Source of the DNA: Aculops lycopersici
Taxonomy: Eukaryota > Arthropoda > Arachnida > Trombidiformes > Eriophyidae
DNA length: 43,016 nt
NCBI GenBank assembly: GCA_015350385.1
Contig: WNKI01000002.1
Location: 8,603,131 to 8,646,146 of the forward strand
Reading direction: 5' to 3'
The notes beneath the pieces are model-generated. The model saw only the letters and a list, made by a program, of their open reading frames with translations. It was not told the DNA's origin and ran no database searches. Below are positions 10,177 through 18,072 of this stretch, in pieces (position 1 is the stretch's first letter; every line of letters begins with the position of its first letter). A program made the position numbers and the translations under genes.

Positions 10177-13100
10177 TTAGATCATTGTATTGGCAGCGAA
10201 GCGCTCTCGTAATCCGTTAAGAATAAACTGAGATTCCAACAGGTTGATTGAGGCTTCGATACAAGCACGCGCCGCCTTCTGGTCCTCCTCACTTTCTCTC
10301 GCTCTATCACTGGTATCTCCATCTTTCGGATCTATTTTTACAGCCAGCAAATCAATTAGATCCTCCAATGGCAACTCGGCTATCAGCTGCAACTTGCGCT
10401 CATAAATCTCATCCTCGTCCTCCTCGTCGCGCTCAGCGTTTAAGTTAATCATGGCTTGGCCTCTATGAACAACAGGTGGTGAAGTAGATCGTTGTTGCAG
10501 GTTGAATTTGTTGTTATTTGTTTGTTGGTCCCCAGGTTCAGATTGCTTATCGATCTCCACTCGACGATGAGTGTAACCGTTCAGGTGCAGGGCGCTGAAA
10601 TTTCGTTGCAGATTGAAGTCACTCTTATTGTGGCCATCGAGAGATTGCATCAAATGGTTGTCTTGCTCTATACCATCGCGAGCATCGCTATCAAGCGCGT
10701 CGATGTTAAGCTCAGACTCAAGGAACGACGAGTTCTCTGGCTGATTACTTTGCCACGATACAAAAGGTGAGGTGGCCATTTGCAACCACTTGTCGATGGC
10801 CGGCGTTAGCTTTCCCCCGGCGCGCCCACTTCCGCAATAGCCACTTAGCTCGCTCAAGCTCCGGGTGCCAAGACCGCTGCGAGCTACAGGTACACCCAGC
10901 GGATCGTTGCCGGTAAGACAAGAGTTTGAGCCACGACTGCTGTTGCTGGCTGTAGCTTTAGGACTTCCCTTTTTAGCTAGACTCACTTGATCACTTTGTA
11001 AATCAGAGTTCTGACGAGCGGCAAGCTCAGACTCTGAGTTCTCGTCCACTTTCTCTAGAATGTCATTCTCGCTAGCCTCGCCCTCAGTAGTAACTTTAGA
11101 CAACTCAGCTCTCTTTACATCTTCCTGTTCATCACCCTGCTCGCTCTCGTCGCTACTGTGGCGATCCTCGCAAAATTTCAACGATTCCAGGTGCTCTATC
11201 ATGGGCTCCTTTATGTCGCACATTGAGATATCCAGCAAATGCCTTACAGTTTTATCAATTCTCTCGTTGGTCATCATGTTTGTGTGTTTCTTTTGCAATA
11301 ATTGCTTGCACAGCATCACCGTTACCTGCTTCAACAAAACCAATTGATCTCGTGGCCGATTAGCATTGAACGATTTGGCACTCACATCTGAAACTCCATG
11401 TTGATTGAGAGACTTGCGGCGATGATTCTGCAGAGTCAACTGTGAGGTGGCATGCAAATAGGTCAATAGATTTGACTTAATTGAAACAGAATCGCACCTA
11501 CTAACAGTATGTACAATCCTCCCATAGAGAGCTAATAAATCTGGTTTTTCCATTATCTTGACCATGTAATCGTTCTCCTCGCCCACGCAACCAATGAGAA
11601 TGATGTAATTTGAGCTTGTCAAAATGCGCTTGCAATCGATGGCCGTAAAGCTCAAGTTTAAATCCGCCGACGAGGACCATTCGTAACGAAATGTTGAGTC
11701 GCAAACACCTGAGGAATTGATGAGCAAACCCAGAGGAGTTAATAGGTAAACGTTCAATAAATCTGGCCTCAGATCCAAACACAAATCTGGATTAGTGATC
11801 ACCTGAGTCCTGGTTACTTTCTTTCCATGCAGTGCGTATATAAAACAATTGGTCAGCGTGGAAACAAAACACGTAACCGCCGCTAGTAGCTCATAATCAT
11901 CTGACTTGAGAAAACCGACTTCTTTACCCGAACAACAACAACTACCTTGATCATCTTGATCATCGATGTCGTTACCTGCGCACCTGTTGCAATGTCCCAA
12001 GTCATTATACAGAGTATTAGCATGGTGATTGGCGCCGCCGCTAGCTCGACTTAGTCGCCGCTGGTGCTCATAGCTAGATAGATAGACGGCTTGCAGGTGC
12101 GTTGACTTGACCGGATCTCGGTCAAAGTCGAACTGCTTGCATAACATGACCACTGCCTCAAGTTGATTTTGGCTATAATCCTCAGAGTAAATTGAAGCGC
12201 TAACCCTGCAAGCTATCGACTCGGAGGCGGGACCCAGTAACTCGAGTGGATGGCAAATGTGATAATCGGACAGATTCGTAGACGTGTTGTGCATGAGAGT
12301 GGGTAACTTAACCAACTTTTTTGTATTCAGATTCCAAGTTGTGCAATCGTCATGAGCAACCTTGTTCTGCTGATCCATGGTTATAATACTCATCTTACTA
12401 TCAGTTCTCGTGAACGAGGAGAAATTGGTTGCCGTTGAGTTGGCATCCGAGGATTGAGTTGAGTTGTGGCTGGTGTTGTTTGAAGTATTGGTTTCGCTTG
12501 TTATATCAGTGTTCAAGTCCATATTCTGCTCAGTCAACAGGTCGCTGCCGCCGAGACCCTCGGATTGAATCTGAAGCGTGAGCAACTCCAACTTCAAAAC
12601 CTGCACGTGTTCCATGGCCATAATCGACAGGTAGTTTTCAGCCAAGTCAATCTTCAACGCCCACATGCTAAGCTTAATACTTATGATATGCTTGAAATAC
12701 TCCTTTTGATCCAATCCTCCATGTTCTTGCTTATTTGCATCATGACTTGTTGCGTTGACTCCTACTCTTTCCTGTTCAGTTTCATCAATGATCTCGTCCT
12801 GACCGTCTATGTTTTGCTCACTGACTGAATTTGGACGACCTGTTGATCCATCTAGAAACTTATAAATTAAAATAGTGTCCCCGCAACTAGCCGCCAGGTT
12901 ACCTGTCCTCTGGCAGCAATCAATATTATTGAGCTTATCCCTTCGATCACCATCTGTTGAATCCACGTTTACACTTAACTCCAGTACAGTTGGCTTTGTA
13001 ATGTTATTCGAACTTGCCAATATATCACTTTCATAGTCATTCGCCGCCGTCGCTTCAGATTGAGCAGGTGGATCATCAACTCGCCAATCAAATATTGTAT

Positions 13101-13371
13101 AGATGGATAGCAAACCATTGTTATGACCTACACAAGCTAGATAATCGCCCTTACTACAATAAACCACTTGGTCAATCACTACGTTGGATCCTATGGAAAA
13201 CGTCCTAACTGGTTTCTCGGAGTTACCGGCTAGATCATAAATGCTTATTGATGCACAATCATTGACAATAGTTATAAGTAAGTCGTCATTGTAGGCAACA
13301 TCGATGGCCATCGGCTGCTCTCGAAGTCCGATGAACTTTTCATGGCCGAAAGGATAACAGTCGAGGGACAT
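10177..13371 (-). CDS. HPS3: HPS3-like BLOC-2 complex subunit with divergent C-terminal half
   Basis: A 1064-residue frame from an ATG. Recognition rests on scattered matches to HPS3: the PFG start region, CSKGDYLACVG...DWR at about 72-97, a CCQRTGNLAAS...LIYKF strand pair, the IKLSMWALKIDLAENYLSIMAMEH segment, CHPLELLG near 374, and the block ending SNLLTYLHA near 636. This is the beta-propeller half. BLOC-2 (HPS3, HPS5, HPS6) directs cargo to lysosome-related organelles. Human HPS3 (about 1004 residues) continues with a long helical region; here residues beyond about 720 are mostly Ser/Asp/Glu/Asn-rich and look disordered, apart from a short helical stretch near 985-1010 and the last 40 residues. 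An Asn/Ser/Thr-rich insert is also present around 295-330. It is third in the EB1-CDC7-HPS3 minus-strand run. The name is likely but not certain; a different propeller protein is the alternative. Confidence 0.68.
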   Translation of the reverse strand: MSLDCYPFGHEKFIGLREQPMAIDVAYNDDLLITIVNDCASISIYDLAGNSEKPVRTFSIGSNVVIDQVVYCSKGDYLACVGHNNGLLSIYTIFDWRVDDPPAQSEATAANDYESDILASSNNITKPTVLELSVNVDSTDGDRRDKLNNIDCCQRTGNLAASCGDTILIYKFLDGSTGRPNSVSEQNIDGQDEIIDETEQERVGVNATSHDANKQEHGGLDQKEYFKHIISIKLSMWALKIDLAENYLSIMAMEHVQVLKLELLTLQIQSEGLGGSDLLTEQNMDLNTDITSETNTSNNTSHNSTQSSDANSTATNFSSFTRTDSKMSIITMDQQNKVAHDDCTTWNLNTKKLVKLPTLMHNTSTNLSDYHICHPLELLGPASESIACRVSASIYSEDYSQNQLEAVVMLCKQFDFDRDPVKSTHLQAVYLSSYEHQRRLSRASGGANHHANTLYNDLGHCNRCAGNDIDDQDDQGSCCCSGKEVGFLKSDDYELLAAVTCFVSTLTNCFIYALHGKKVTRTQVITNPDLCLDLRPDLLNVYLLTPLGLLINSSGVCDSTFRYEWSSSADLNLSFTAIDCKRILTSSNYIILIGCVGEENDYMVKIMEKPDLLALYGRIVHTVSRCDSVSIKSNLLTYLHATSQLTLQNHRRKSLNQHGVSDVSAKSFNANRPRDQLVLLKQVTVMLCKQLLQKKHTNMMTNERIDKTVRHLLDISMCDIKEPMIEHLESLKFCEDRHSSDESEQGDEQEDVKRAELSKVTTEGEASENDILEKVDENSESELAARQNSDLQSDQVSLAKKGSPKATASNSSRGSNSCLTGNDPLGVPVARSGLGTRSLSELSGYCGSGRAGGKLTPAIDKWLQMATSPFVSWQSNQPENSSFLESELNIDALDSDARDGIEQDNHLMQSLDGHNKSDFNLQRNFSALHLNGYTHRRVEIDKQSEPGDQQTNNNKFNLQQRSTSPPVVHRGQAMINLNAERDEEDEDEIYERKLQLIAELPLEDLIDLLAVKIDPKDGDTSDRARESEEDQKAARACIEASINLLESQFILNGLRERFAANTMI

Positions 13372-13440
13372 AGCGGCAGGTCGAATTGATACTTAGATGA
13401 TGAATTAAATGCTTCGCTAACTTTGTGGGCAAAAAATAGG

Positions 13441-13610
13441 CCCAACAACCGATACGGTTACTTCTATAGGCGCGCAAAATAACACCGGCCAAAATTGACC
13501 AATCGAACAGCTGACTTGGCGGCCGGTGGTGGGCGGGAGCGAAAGTTTTCCACGAAGACACTAATGTGTTATTGTTTAGGTTTAGACTTCATGAAAGAAA
13601 ACTAAAAATA
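13441..13610. repeat. 170-bp intergenic unit, copy 1 (upstream of HPS3)
   Basis: Aligns to 15414-15583 with a constant offset of 1973 and about 11 mismatches (about 93-94%). Both copies start at CCCAACAAC and end at AACTAAAAATA. It includes GGCGCGCAAAAT and a GC-rich stretch ending in AGCGAAAGTTTTCC. The two copies occupy equivalent places, between the 3' end of one minus-strand gene and the 5' end of the next. Confidence 0.92.
13469..13480. promoter_or_regulatory. E2F-like 12-mer GGCGCGCAAAAT, site 1
   Basis: Reads ATTTTGCGCGCC on the minus strand, close to the E2F/DP consensus TTTSSCGC but not an exact match. About 100 bp upstream of the HPS3 ATG. Binding is inferred. Confidence 0.35.
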
Positions 13611-13679
13611 GATAGATAGCAAACCATAGTGATGACCTACACAAGCTTAATAATCGCCCTTACTACAATAAACCAGTTG
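13609..13679. pseudogene. Copied fragment of the HPS3 coding region
   Basis: Matches 13099-13169 (HPS3 codons around 68-91) with a constant offset of 510 and about 6 mismatches in 71 bp. It lies outside the gene, just upstream of its promoter unit. The junction falls in a short GATAGATAG stretch, so microhomology could have guided it. It cannot encode anything useful alone. Confidence 0.88.
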
Positions 13680-13726
13680 ATCTCGGTCTCTGTGTGTTTT
13701 CGTCTTGAGGATGATTATTGTTGTTT

Positions 13727-13732
13727 TTTATT
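13727..13732 (-). terminator. Poly(A) signal of CDC7
   Basis: AATAAA on the minus strand, only about 22 nt after the CDC7 stop codon. Confidence 0.6.
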
Positions 13733-13753
13733 TCGCAATCTACAACATGATCG

Positions 13754-15007
13754 TTATCTGAAAAAGGGATGCGCTAATGCGGCGCTGGCAGTTATTCGAG
13801 AGTTAGGATTTGGATCCAACATTTGGTTGAGCAAATCATAAGCGGAATCTGGAATCGGATAGTGTTTCTTGTCTTTGCTTTTGTATCTTAAAGTTTTGCA
13901 AATTTCCACCATACCCACTGGCTCACGTCTTGGGTTGACAGTTAATCTAGTTCCTAGTTGTTGAGCCGCTTGAACGACCTTTTGAGATCCAAGTAGTGTT
14001 ATAATTTCGGCTAGCGAGGTTGAGTCGTCGACGTCGCGAAACATTGGCGTGTGGCCCGCTAATAGACAGGCAAATATCACTCCTGCTGACCAAATATCCA
14101 AGGCTGTAGTCTGGTTGAATGATTTCAATAGAATCTCCGGCGCCTTGAACCCTGGCGTTCCTGATTTAGAGGCATTAGAGTCTGGCCTACTGAGGCAAAT
14201 TGAGCAAGTCTTTGCCCGATCACGACAATCGCACCTGGTGCCAACGAGTCGACGTGATTGCACAATAGGTGTTAAAAATTTACATAGGTTAGTTGTTGTT
14301 GGGCCGCTTGGACGAATTTTAGAGATCGAGCTAGTGTTATGATTTCGGCTATTGAGGTTGAGTCGTCGACGTCTCGAAATGTTGACGGATGGCCCGGTAG
14401 TAGATAGGCAAATATCACTCCAGCTAACCAAACTTCCAAGTTGTGGTTGTGTAATTCTATTATTAACACGTACTGGTTGTGCTAGACCAAAGTCAACTAA
14501 TAAAAATTTCATATTCTTCCTATTAAAGAGAAAATTTGCTGGTTTGATATCACGATGCATTATGTTGTGCGAATGCACATGCTCCAGAGCAATCAATAAA
14601 TTTTTCATGTAAATCACAATTTCCATATATTCCAAATCGGCAACAATATCCACAAATCTATCATGTTCAATCAGTTCCATCACAACATATAGGGAGCCCT
14701 TCCACAGGTGGGCAGTGTACATTTTGACGACATTGAATCTACCGCCTAGATCGCGGAGGTACCGCAACTCGCTGGCCAATCGGGATGGCCGCAAAATTGG
14801 GTGAATACATTTTAATGCGAACCTAGTGCTGGTCTTTGATGATTGATCATCTATGGAAATGGTACTATCATTACTATTACTGTTGATGAGATTGGTTTGA
14901 GATGTTATAGAAGCTTGATTCTCCAAGGGACTAGTGATCAAAACACGACCAAATGCACCTTGACCAACGATCCCTTCGACGTTGAGAAACTTTTTGACGT
15001 AGTCCAT
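13754..15007 (-). CDS. CDC7: CDC7 (DDK) serine/threonine kinase
   Basis: 417 residues from an ATG. All kinase landmarks are present: glycine loop GQGAFGRV (15-22), ATP lysine K66 in FALK, helix-C E80, catalytic HRDIKPAN (D153, N158), DFG (D172-G174), and GTPGFKAPE near 286. CDC7 identity comes from the CDC...KTCSICLSR cysteine motif before the activation segment, SFNQTTALDIWSAGVIF, and the C-terminal YDLLNQMLDPNPNSRITASAALAHPFF. With Dbf4, CDC7 phosphorylates MCM proteins to fire replication origins. Insert 2 (between DFG and GTPGF) is about 100 residues; codons 190-238 of it derive from an out-of-frame copy of the kinase's own codons 303-351. The frame stays open throughout and I saw no convincing phase-matched splice pair removing the copy, so it is probably translated, though an intron is not excluded. 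It lies between EB1 and HPS3, all transcribed leftward. Confidence 0.93.
   Translation of the reverse strand: MDYVKKFLNVEGIVGQGAFGRVLITSPLENQASITSQTNLINSNSNDSTISIDDQSSKTSTRFALKCIHPILRPSRLASELRYLRDLGGRFNVVKMYTAHLWKGSLYVVMELIEHDRFVDIVADLEYMEIVIYMKNLLIALEHVHSHNIMHRDIKPANFLFNRKNMKFLLVDFGLAQPVRVNNRITQPQLGSLVSWSDICLSTTGPSVNISRRRRLNLNSRNHNTSSISKIRPSGPTTTNLCKFLTPIVQSRRLVGTRCDCRDRAKTCSICLSRPDSNASKSGTPGFKAPEILLKSFNQTTALDIWSAGVIFACLLAGHTPMFRDVDDSTSLAEIITLLGSQKVVQAAQQLGTRLTVNPRREPVGMVEICKTLRYKSKDKKHYPIPDSAYDLLNQMLDPNPNSRITASAALAHPFFR
13957..14102 (-). repeat. CDC7 internal duplication, parent copy (in frame)
   Basis: Encodes the kinase subdomain IX-X segment SAGVIFACLLAGH...FRDVDDSTSLAEII...VVQAAQQ, which is conserved in CDC7 relatives, so this is the original. 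Confidence 0.9.
14295..14440 (-). repeat. CDC7 internal duplication, derived copy (other frame)
   Basis: Aligns gap-free with 13957-14102 (offset 338, about 23 mismatches, about 84%). Because 338 is not a multiple of three, the gene reads it in another frame as a Ser/Thr/Asn/Arg-rich linker. In its ancestral frame it still spells LAGVIFAYLLPGH, FRDVDDSTSIAEII and FVQAAQQ. Confidence 0.9.
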
Positions 15008-15196
15008 TTGGTAGTTTTGATAAATATATGAACAATATTATATAGATAGATAAATGGATATAAATAGATGGATCTCTCACGTGTGTTTCGTACGGAAATT
15101 ATCTCGATCTTTGCAACTTTTTCTCCTGTGTTAATATATTTCAAAATCCATCGACAGTATACTAGCCTCCGTCAGTCAAGGTCCGTGAATCACCGG

Positions 15197-15208
15197 GGCG
15201 CGCAAAAT
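15197..15208. promoter_or_regulatory. E2F-like 12-mer GGCGCGCAAAAT, site 2
   Basis: Identical to the words at 13469 and 15442 but outside the duplicated unit, about 190 bp upstream of the CDC7 ATG. CDC7 is a known S-phase, E2F-responsive gene in animals, so the position makes sense. Confidence 0.4.
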
Positions 15209-15413
15209 GTTTGTGTTGTGATGAGTCCCTTTTGCTGCTGCGGAGAACGCACACACACAAACAAACATACACAATGGCCGTGAGCGCCGCCAAAACACAG
15301 GCCCGGCGTCGAACGGTTTCATGAATTAGTGCGCTAGCGACGCGCTTGTAGGAAGCAACGTTCGAACGGCCAGTGTACCGCTCGCGTGTTATTTCACGCA
15401 ATGCGCTTGAGAA

Positions 15414-15583
15414 CCCAACAACTGACACGTTGGTTTCTATGGGCGCGCAAAATAACACTGGCCAAAAATGACCAATCGAACAGCTGACTTGGCGGCCGGT
15501 GGTGGGCGGGAGCGAAAGTTTTCCACGTAGACACTAATGTGTTATTGTTTAGGTTTAGACTTTATGAAAGAAAACTAAAAATA
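15414..15583. repeat. 170-bp intergenic unit, copy 2 (upstream of CDC7)
   Basis: Partner of 13441-13610. It lies about 400 bp upstream of the CDC7 ATG and about 150 bp past the EB1 stop, so it may combine end-of-gene and promoter functions. Confidence 0.92.
15442..15453. promoter_or_regulatory. E2F-like 12-mer GGCGCGCAAAAT, site 3
   Basis: Third exact copy of the word, inside the 170-bp unit. Confidence 0.35.
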
Positions 15584-15731
15584 TCAATGCTTGCATTGAC
15601 AACATGCAAATCTTGATGAAAAAGTAACAAAGTTGCACAAAGACAGAGTATAATAGCTGTTAGTCAATGAGGGAGTGGTAGAATTTTAGTGTCTTTTTGC
15701 TTGCTTGCTGTCACATGTTATCATATGTCAT

Positions 15732-16670
15732 CTATGCGGATTCCAAGGGAACGGGCTCGGCATCACCAGCCTCAGGAACGACTCCCTCGGCCCCCGCCGT
15801 CTCGTCGGGCACAGCAAAACCCTCCTCGGTGGCGTATAAAATGTCCAAAATCTTCTGCTTATCCACCGCGGTCTCTACCTCCTGGCATAGGACTTCCAAA
15901 TCTCTCAATTTACCGTAATAGAAGTCACGCTCACGCTCTAAAGCCTCAAAGTTTGTCTTCATTGTGGCAATCTCAGCCTCCAACTTAACCCTAACTGCTT
16001 GGTCAAGTGCCGACGAGCTGCCATTCTGTGTGAGTCTAGAGTTTCCAATAACCTTGGTCGCAGTACCTGAGGATGGTGACGTATGATGCGCTCCGCCGGC
16101 GGCGGCTGCACCTGTAGTATGATGGGCTCCTGATACTGATGATGTCGAGGTTGCTGTCCTAGCACTAACTGGTCTAGTTGATGGCACTGCGCCGAGACCT
16201 GTGGATCTAGCGGCTCCTGGTCCGGTGGCTATACTGCCCAGTGGTATGTTACCGCGAACCTCCAGGGCATTATATTCACGTCCGTCGTAGTTGGCATCAA
16301 AGAATTTTTTAAACCACTGTAAAAACTCAAAGTTATCCTGGAAACGAGCTTTAACTAAACGATTCACTGGGATCTCCTTGTCGCAGGAAACCTTTTTAAA
16401 AGCTGCTTGAACAATTTTAAAATTTTGTATATACTCATGCTCTAAATTTGTACGGAATTTAATCTTCTTCAACTGAGTGGAGCCAGGGAATAGCAAGTCC
16501 ATGAGTTGGGCATAGGCGGCGCCATTACACAATTCCTCTATCTTCTTGTACTCTGCTTGTAGACAACTGTTAACCCAATTTAACATATCATGCCGAGATA
16601 GGTTCTCTGAGGTTGCCGATGTGGCATGGACATTCACGCATTTGTATTGTTGACCGGCTCCCTCTGCCAT
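15732..16670 (-). CDS. EB1: EB1 / MAPRE family microtubule plus-end tracking protein
   Basis: 312 residues from an ATG. An N-terminal calponin-homology domain (about 20-125) carries the family signature RHDMLNWVNSCL, ELCNGAAYAQLMDLLFPG, KIKFRTNLEHEYIQNFK and KARFQDNFEFLQWFKKFFDANYDG. A linker rich in Ala/Ser/Thr/Gly follows (about 135-220). The dimerising EBH coiled coil (about 225-290) has RDFYYGKLRDLEVLCQ and ILDILYATEEGF. EB1 binds growing microtubule ends through the CH domain and recruits SxIP partners through EBH. The tail ends VPLESA, without the C-terminal EEY/F used by CAP-Gly proteins such as p150Glued and CLIP-170. No introns are needed. First gene of the minus-strand run, divergent from GMDS across 1.4 kb. 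Confidence 0.96.
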   Translation of the reverse strand: MAEGAGQQYKCVNVHATSATSENLSRHDMLNWVNSCLQAEYKKIEELCNGAAYAQLMDLLFPGSTQLKKIKFRTNLEHEYIQNFKIVQAAFKKVSCDKEIPVNRLVKARFQDNFEFLQWFKKFFDANYDGREYNALEVRGNIPLGSIATGPGAARSTGLGAVPSTRPVSARTATSTSSVSGAHHTTGAAAAGGAHHTSPSSGTATKVIGNSRLTQNGSSSALDQAVRVKLEAEIATMKTNFEALERERDFYYGKLRDLEVLCQEVETAVDKQKILDILYATEEGFAVPDETAGAEGVVPEAGDAEPVPLESA

Positions 16671-18072
16671 CTTGTTGTGATTATTGTTCTAGCTGATTTG
16701 GATTGGTCTCAATAAAATATATATATGTATATAATGATAATAATAAGGATTAAATTGTTGTAAGATAGATTAGAATAGTATAGAATTTCCCTTTGGATTT
16801 TCTACCTGTCACTTTTTTACATAATAATAAACCAAAGTTTGTTTTTAGCATCTAACCGAAGTCCGCAGAGTTGTGCTGGTGGCCATTGGCTGCCCTGCTG
16901 AAGCTCCTACAACGCTTCTAGGTGGGGCTGGCCACTTCAAAGTGACTGTGTGTGATGCAGTGCTCATGCGCCGCCGCATGGATATGAGCGCAAATTTTGA
17001 ACTGCTGCTTGTAAATTTTACAATGTTGAATGTGTATTTAGGAAAGGATTGTCTCGGAATGAGATGACCAGTGCGTTGCGCCAGCATCCATCCGCTTTGA
17101 CCTGGTTATTTCTCGATACGAGCGATGGAGTAGAACCAACTTGTCCACCACTCACAGTACATGAGTGGCCAGCCGCCGCTGCACTTGGCAACTTGGACTG
17201 GCCGGCATTATTCTGACGTTTGCATTGAATTTCTAATTAGTCGCCAGGTAACCATTTATTATTCACTCGACGTAATTGCACTCGCTAATTTGGTTGGCGA
17301 GCGTTACATGAGTTGCACTCAGGTCGGGCAAAGGAAGCATAGAGAGGCAAGGTACGTGGGCGCTTCGGGCAACAATCTGGCATCAGCATATAACGAGAAG
17401 ATGGAAACAAAATTGTTTAGCTCGGCACAATCATGTTGCTCATTTCACCTGCCCATCGATCAAGCGCTCAAGTTTGCGCAATTCATTCCATTTTTTTCGT
17501 GAACTTAAACGTTGCCGCGGTTGTGATGGTGGCGTCGACGGCATAGGCGCTCCGGTAATCAGTAACGCGCATTAGTGGTCGCTTGCAAATGAGCAGTCGA
17601 CTGCAACCACTTGTAGCCGGCCGCTTGGTCAATCTGTTGCTCCAATGCTCATGTATCGACGATTGACTCGCTGGTCAGCGTCCACTACTCGGGCTTGCAA
17701 ATTTGCCAGTCAAAACTCGGCTCAAGTGGCATTGCAAAAACCTCAAGCGATGATAGTGGTGGTGGCGGCAAATAGCGACGCAAAGTAGAGGGGTTTGTTG
17801 ATGTCTTGTTTCTATCTCCTGCTTTTGCCATCACTAACTGATGCTCATCTCACTGACATAGCGAATGGGATAACACATTTTCTTCTTACCTCCTTCCCCC
17901 CTTTCTGTATACGAACCTCGCACAGCACAAAACTCGTGTTTCTCGTCGTTCCGAACTATTGCTCTTTTCGTTCGGAACTTTTGGACTGAACGAAAAGATT
18001 GCATTGTAAAGAAAAGTTATTCCCATCTGGATTCCCCTCAAACCGGAAGAGATCAATTGTCAAGCGAATAAA
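16671..18072. promoter_or_regulatory. Divergent promoter region between EB1 and GMDS
   Basis: A 1.4-kb head-to-head spacer. An AT-rich TATA-like stretch (16711-16740) lies 41-70 bp upstream of the EB1 ATG. The rest has no recognisable coding sequence; a short minus frame at 16845-17087 matches nothing I know. It could hold 5' UTR exons of GMDS. Confidence 0.5.
16711..16740 (-). promoter_or_regulatory. TATA-like stretch upstream of EB1
   Basis: Alternating TA sequence just upstream of the EB1 start on the minus strand. Could be a core promoter or simply an AT microsatellite. Confidence 0.3.

Larger units (their letters stand above)
13372..13753 (-). promoter_or_regulatory. HPS3 promoter / CDC7 3'-end spacer built of duplicated pieces
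   Basis: This 382-bp gap between CDC7 (stop at 13754) and HPS3 (start at 13371) holds a 170-bp unit (13441-13610) shared with 15414-15583, then a 71-bp copy of HPS3 coding sequence (13609-13679), then a CDC7 poly(A) signal. It must serve as CDC7 terminator and HPS3 promoter. Confidence 0.6.
15008..15731 (-). promoter_or_regulatory. CDC7 upstream region and EB1 3' flank
   Basis: A 724-bp gap. Next to CDC7 is an AT-rich stretch with GATA/GATG repeats (15040-15075). Further up are two GGCGCGCAAAAT words (15197 and 15442), the second inside copy 2 of the 170-bp unit. No canonical AATAAA for EB1 is visible; CATAAA near 15567 is a weak candidate. No gene is seen. Confidence 0.55.

Noticed and set aside
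14272..14469. A 65-codon minus-strand frame resembling a CDC7 kinase fragment
   Set aside because: It is the ancestral frame of the internal duplication within CDC7, not a separate gene; it has no start context and stops at both ends.
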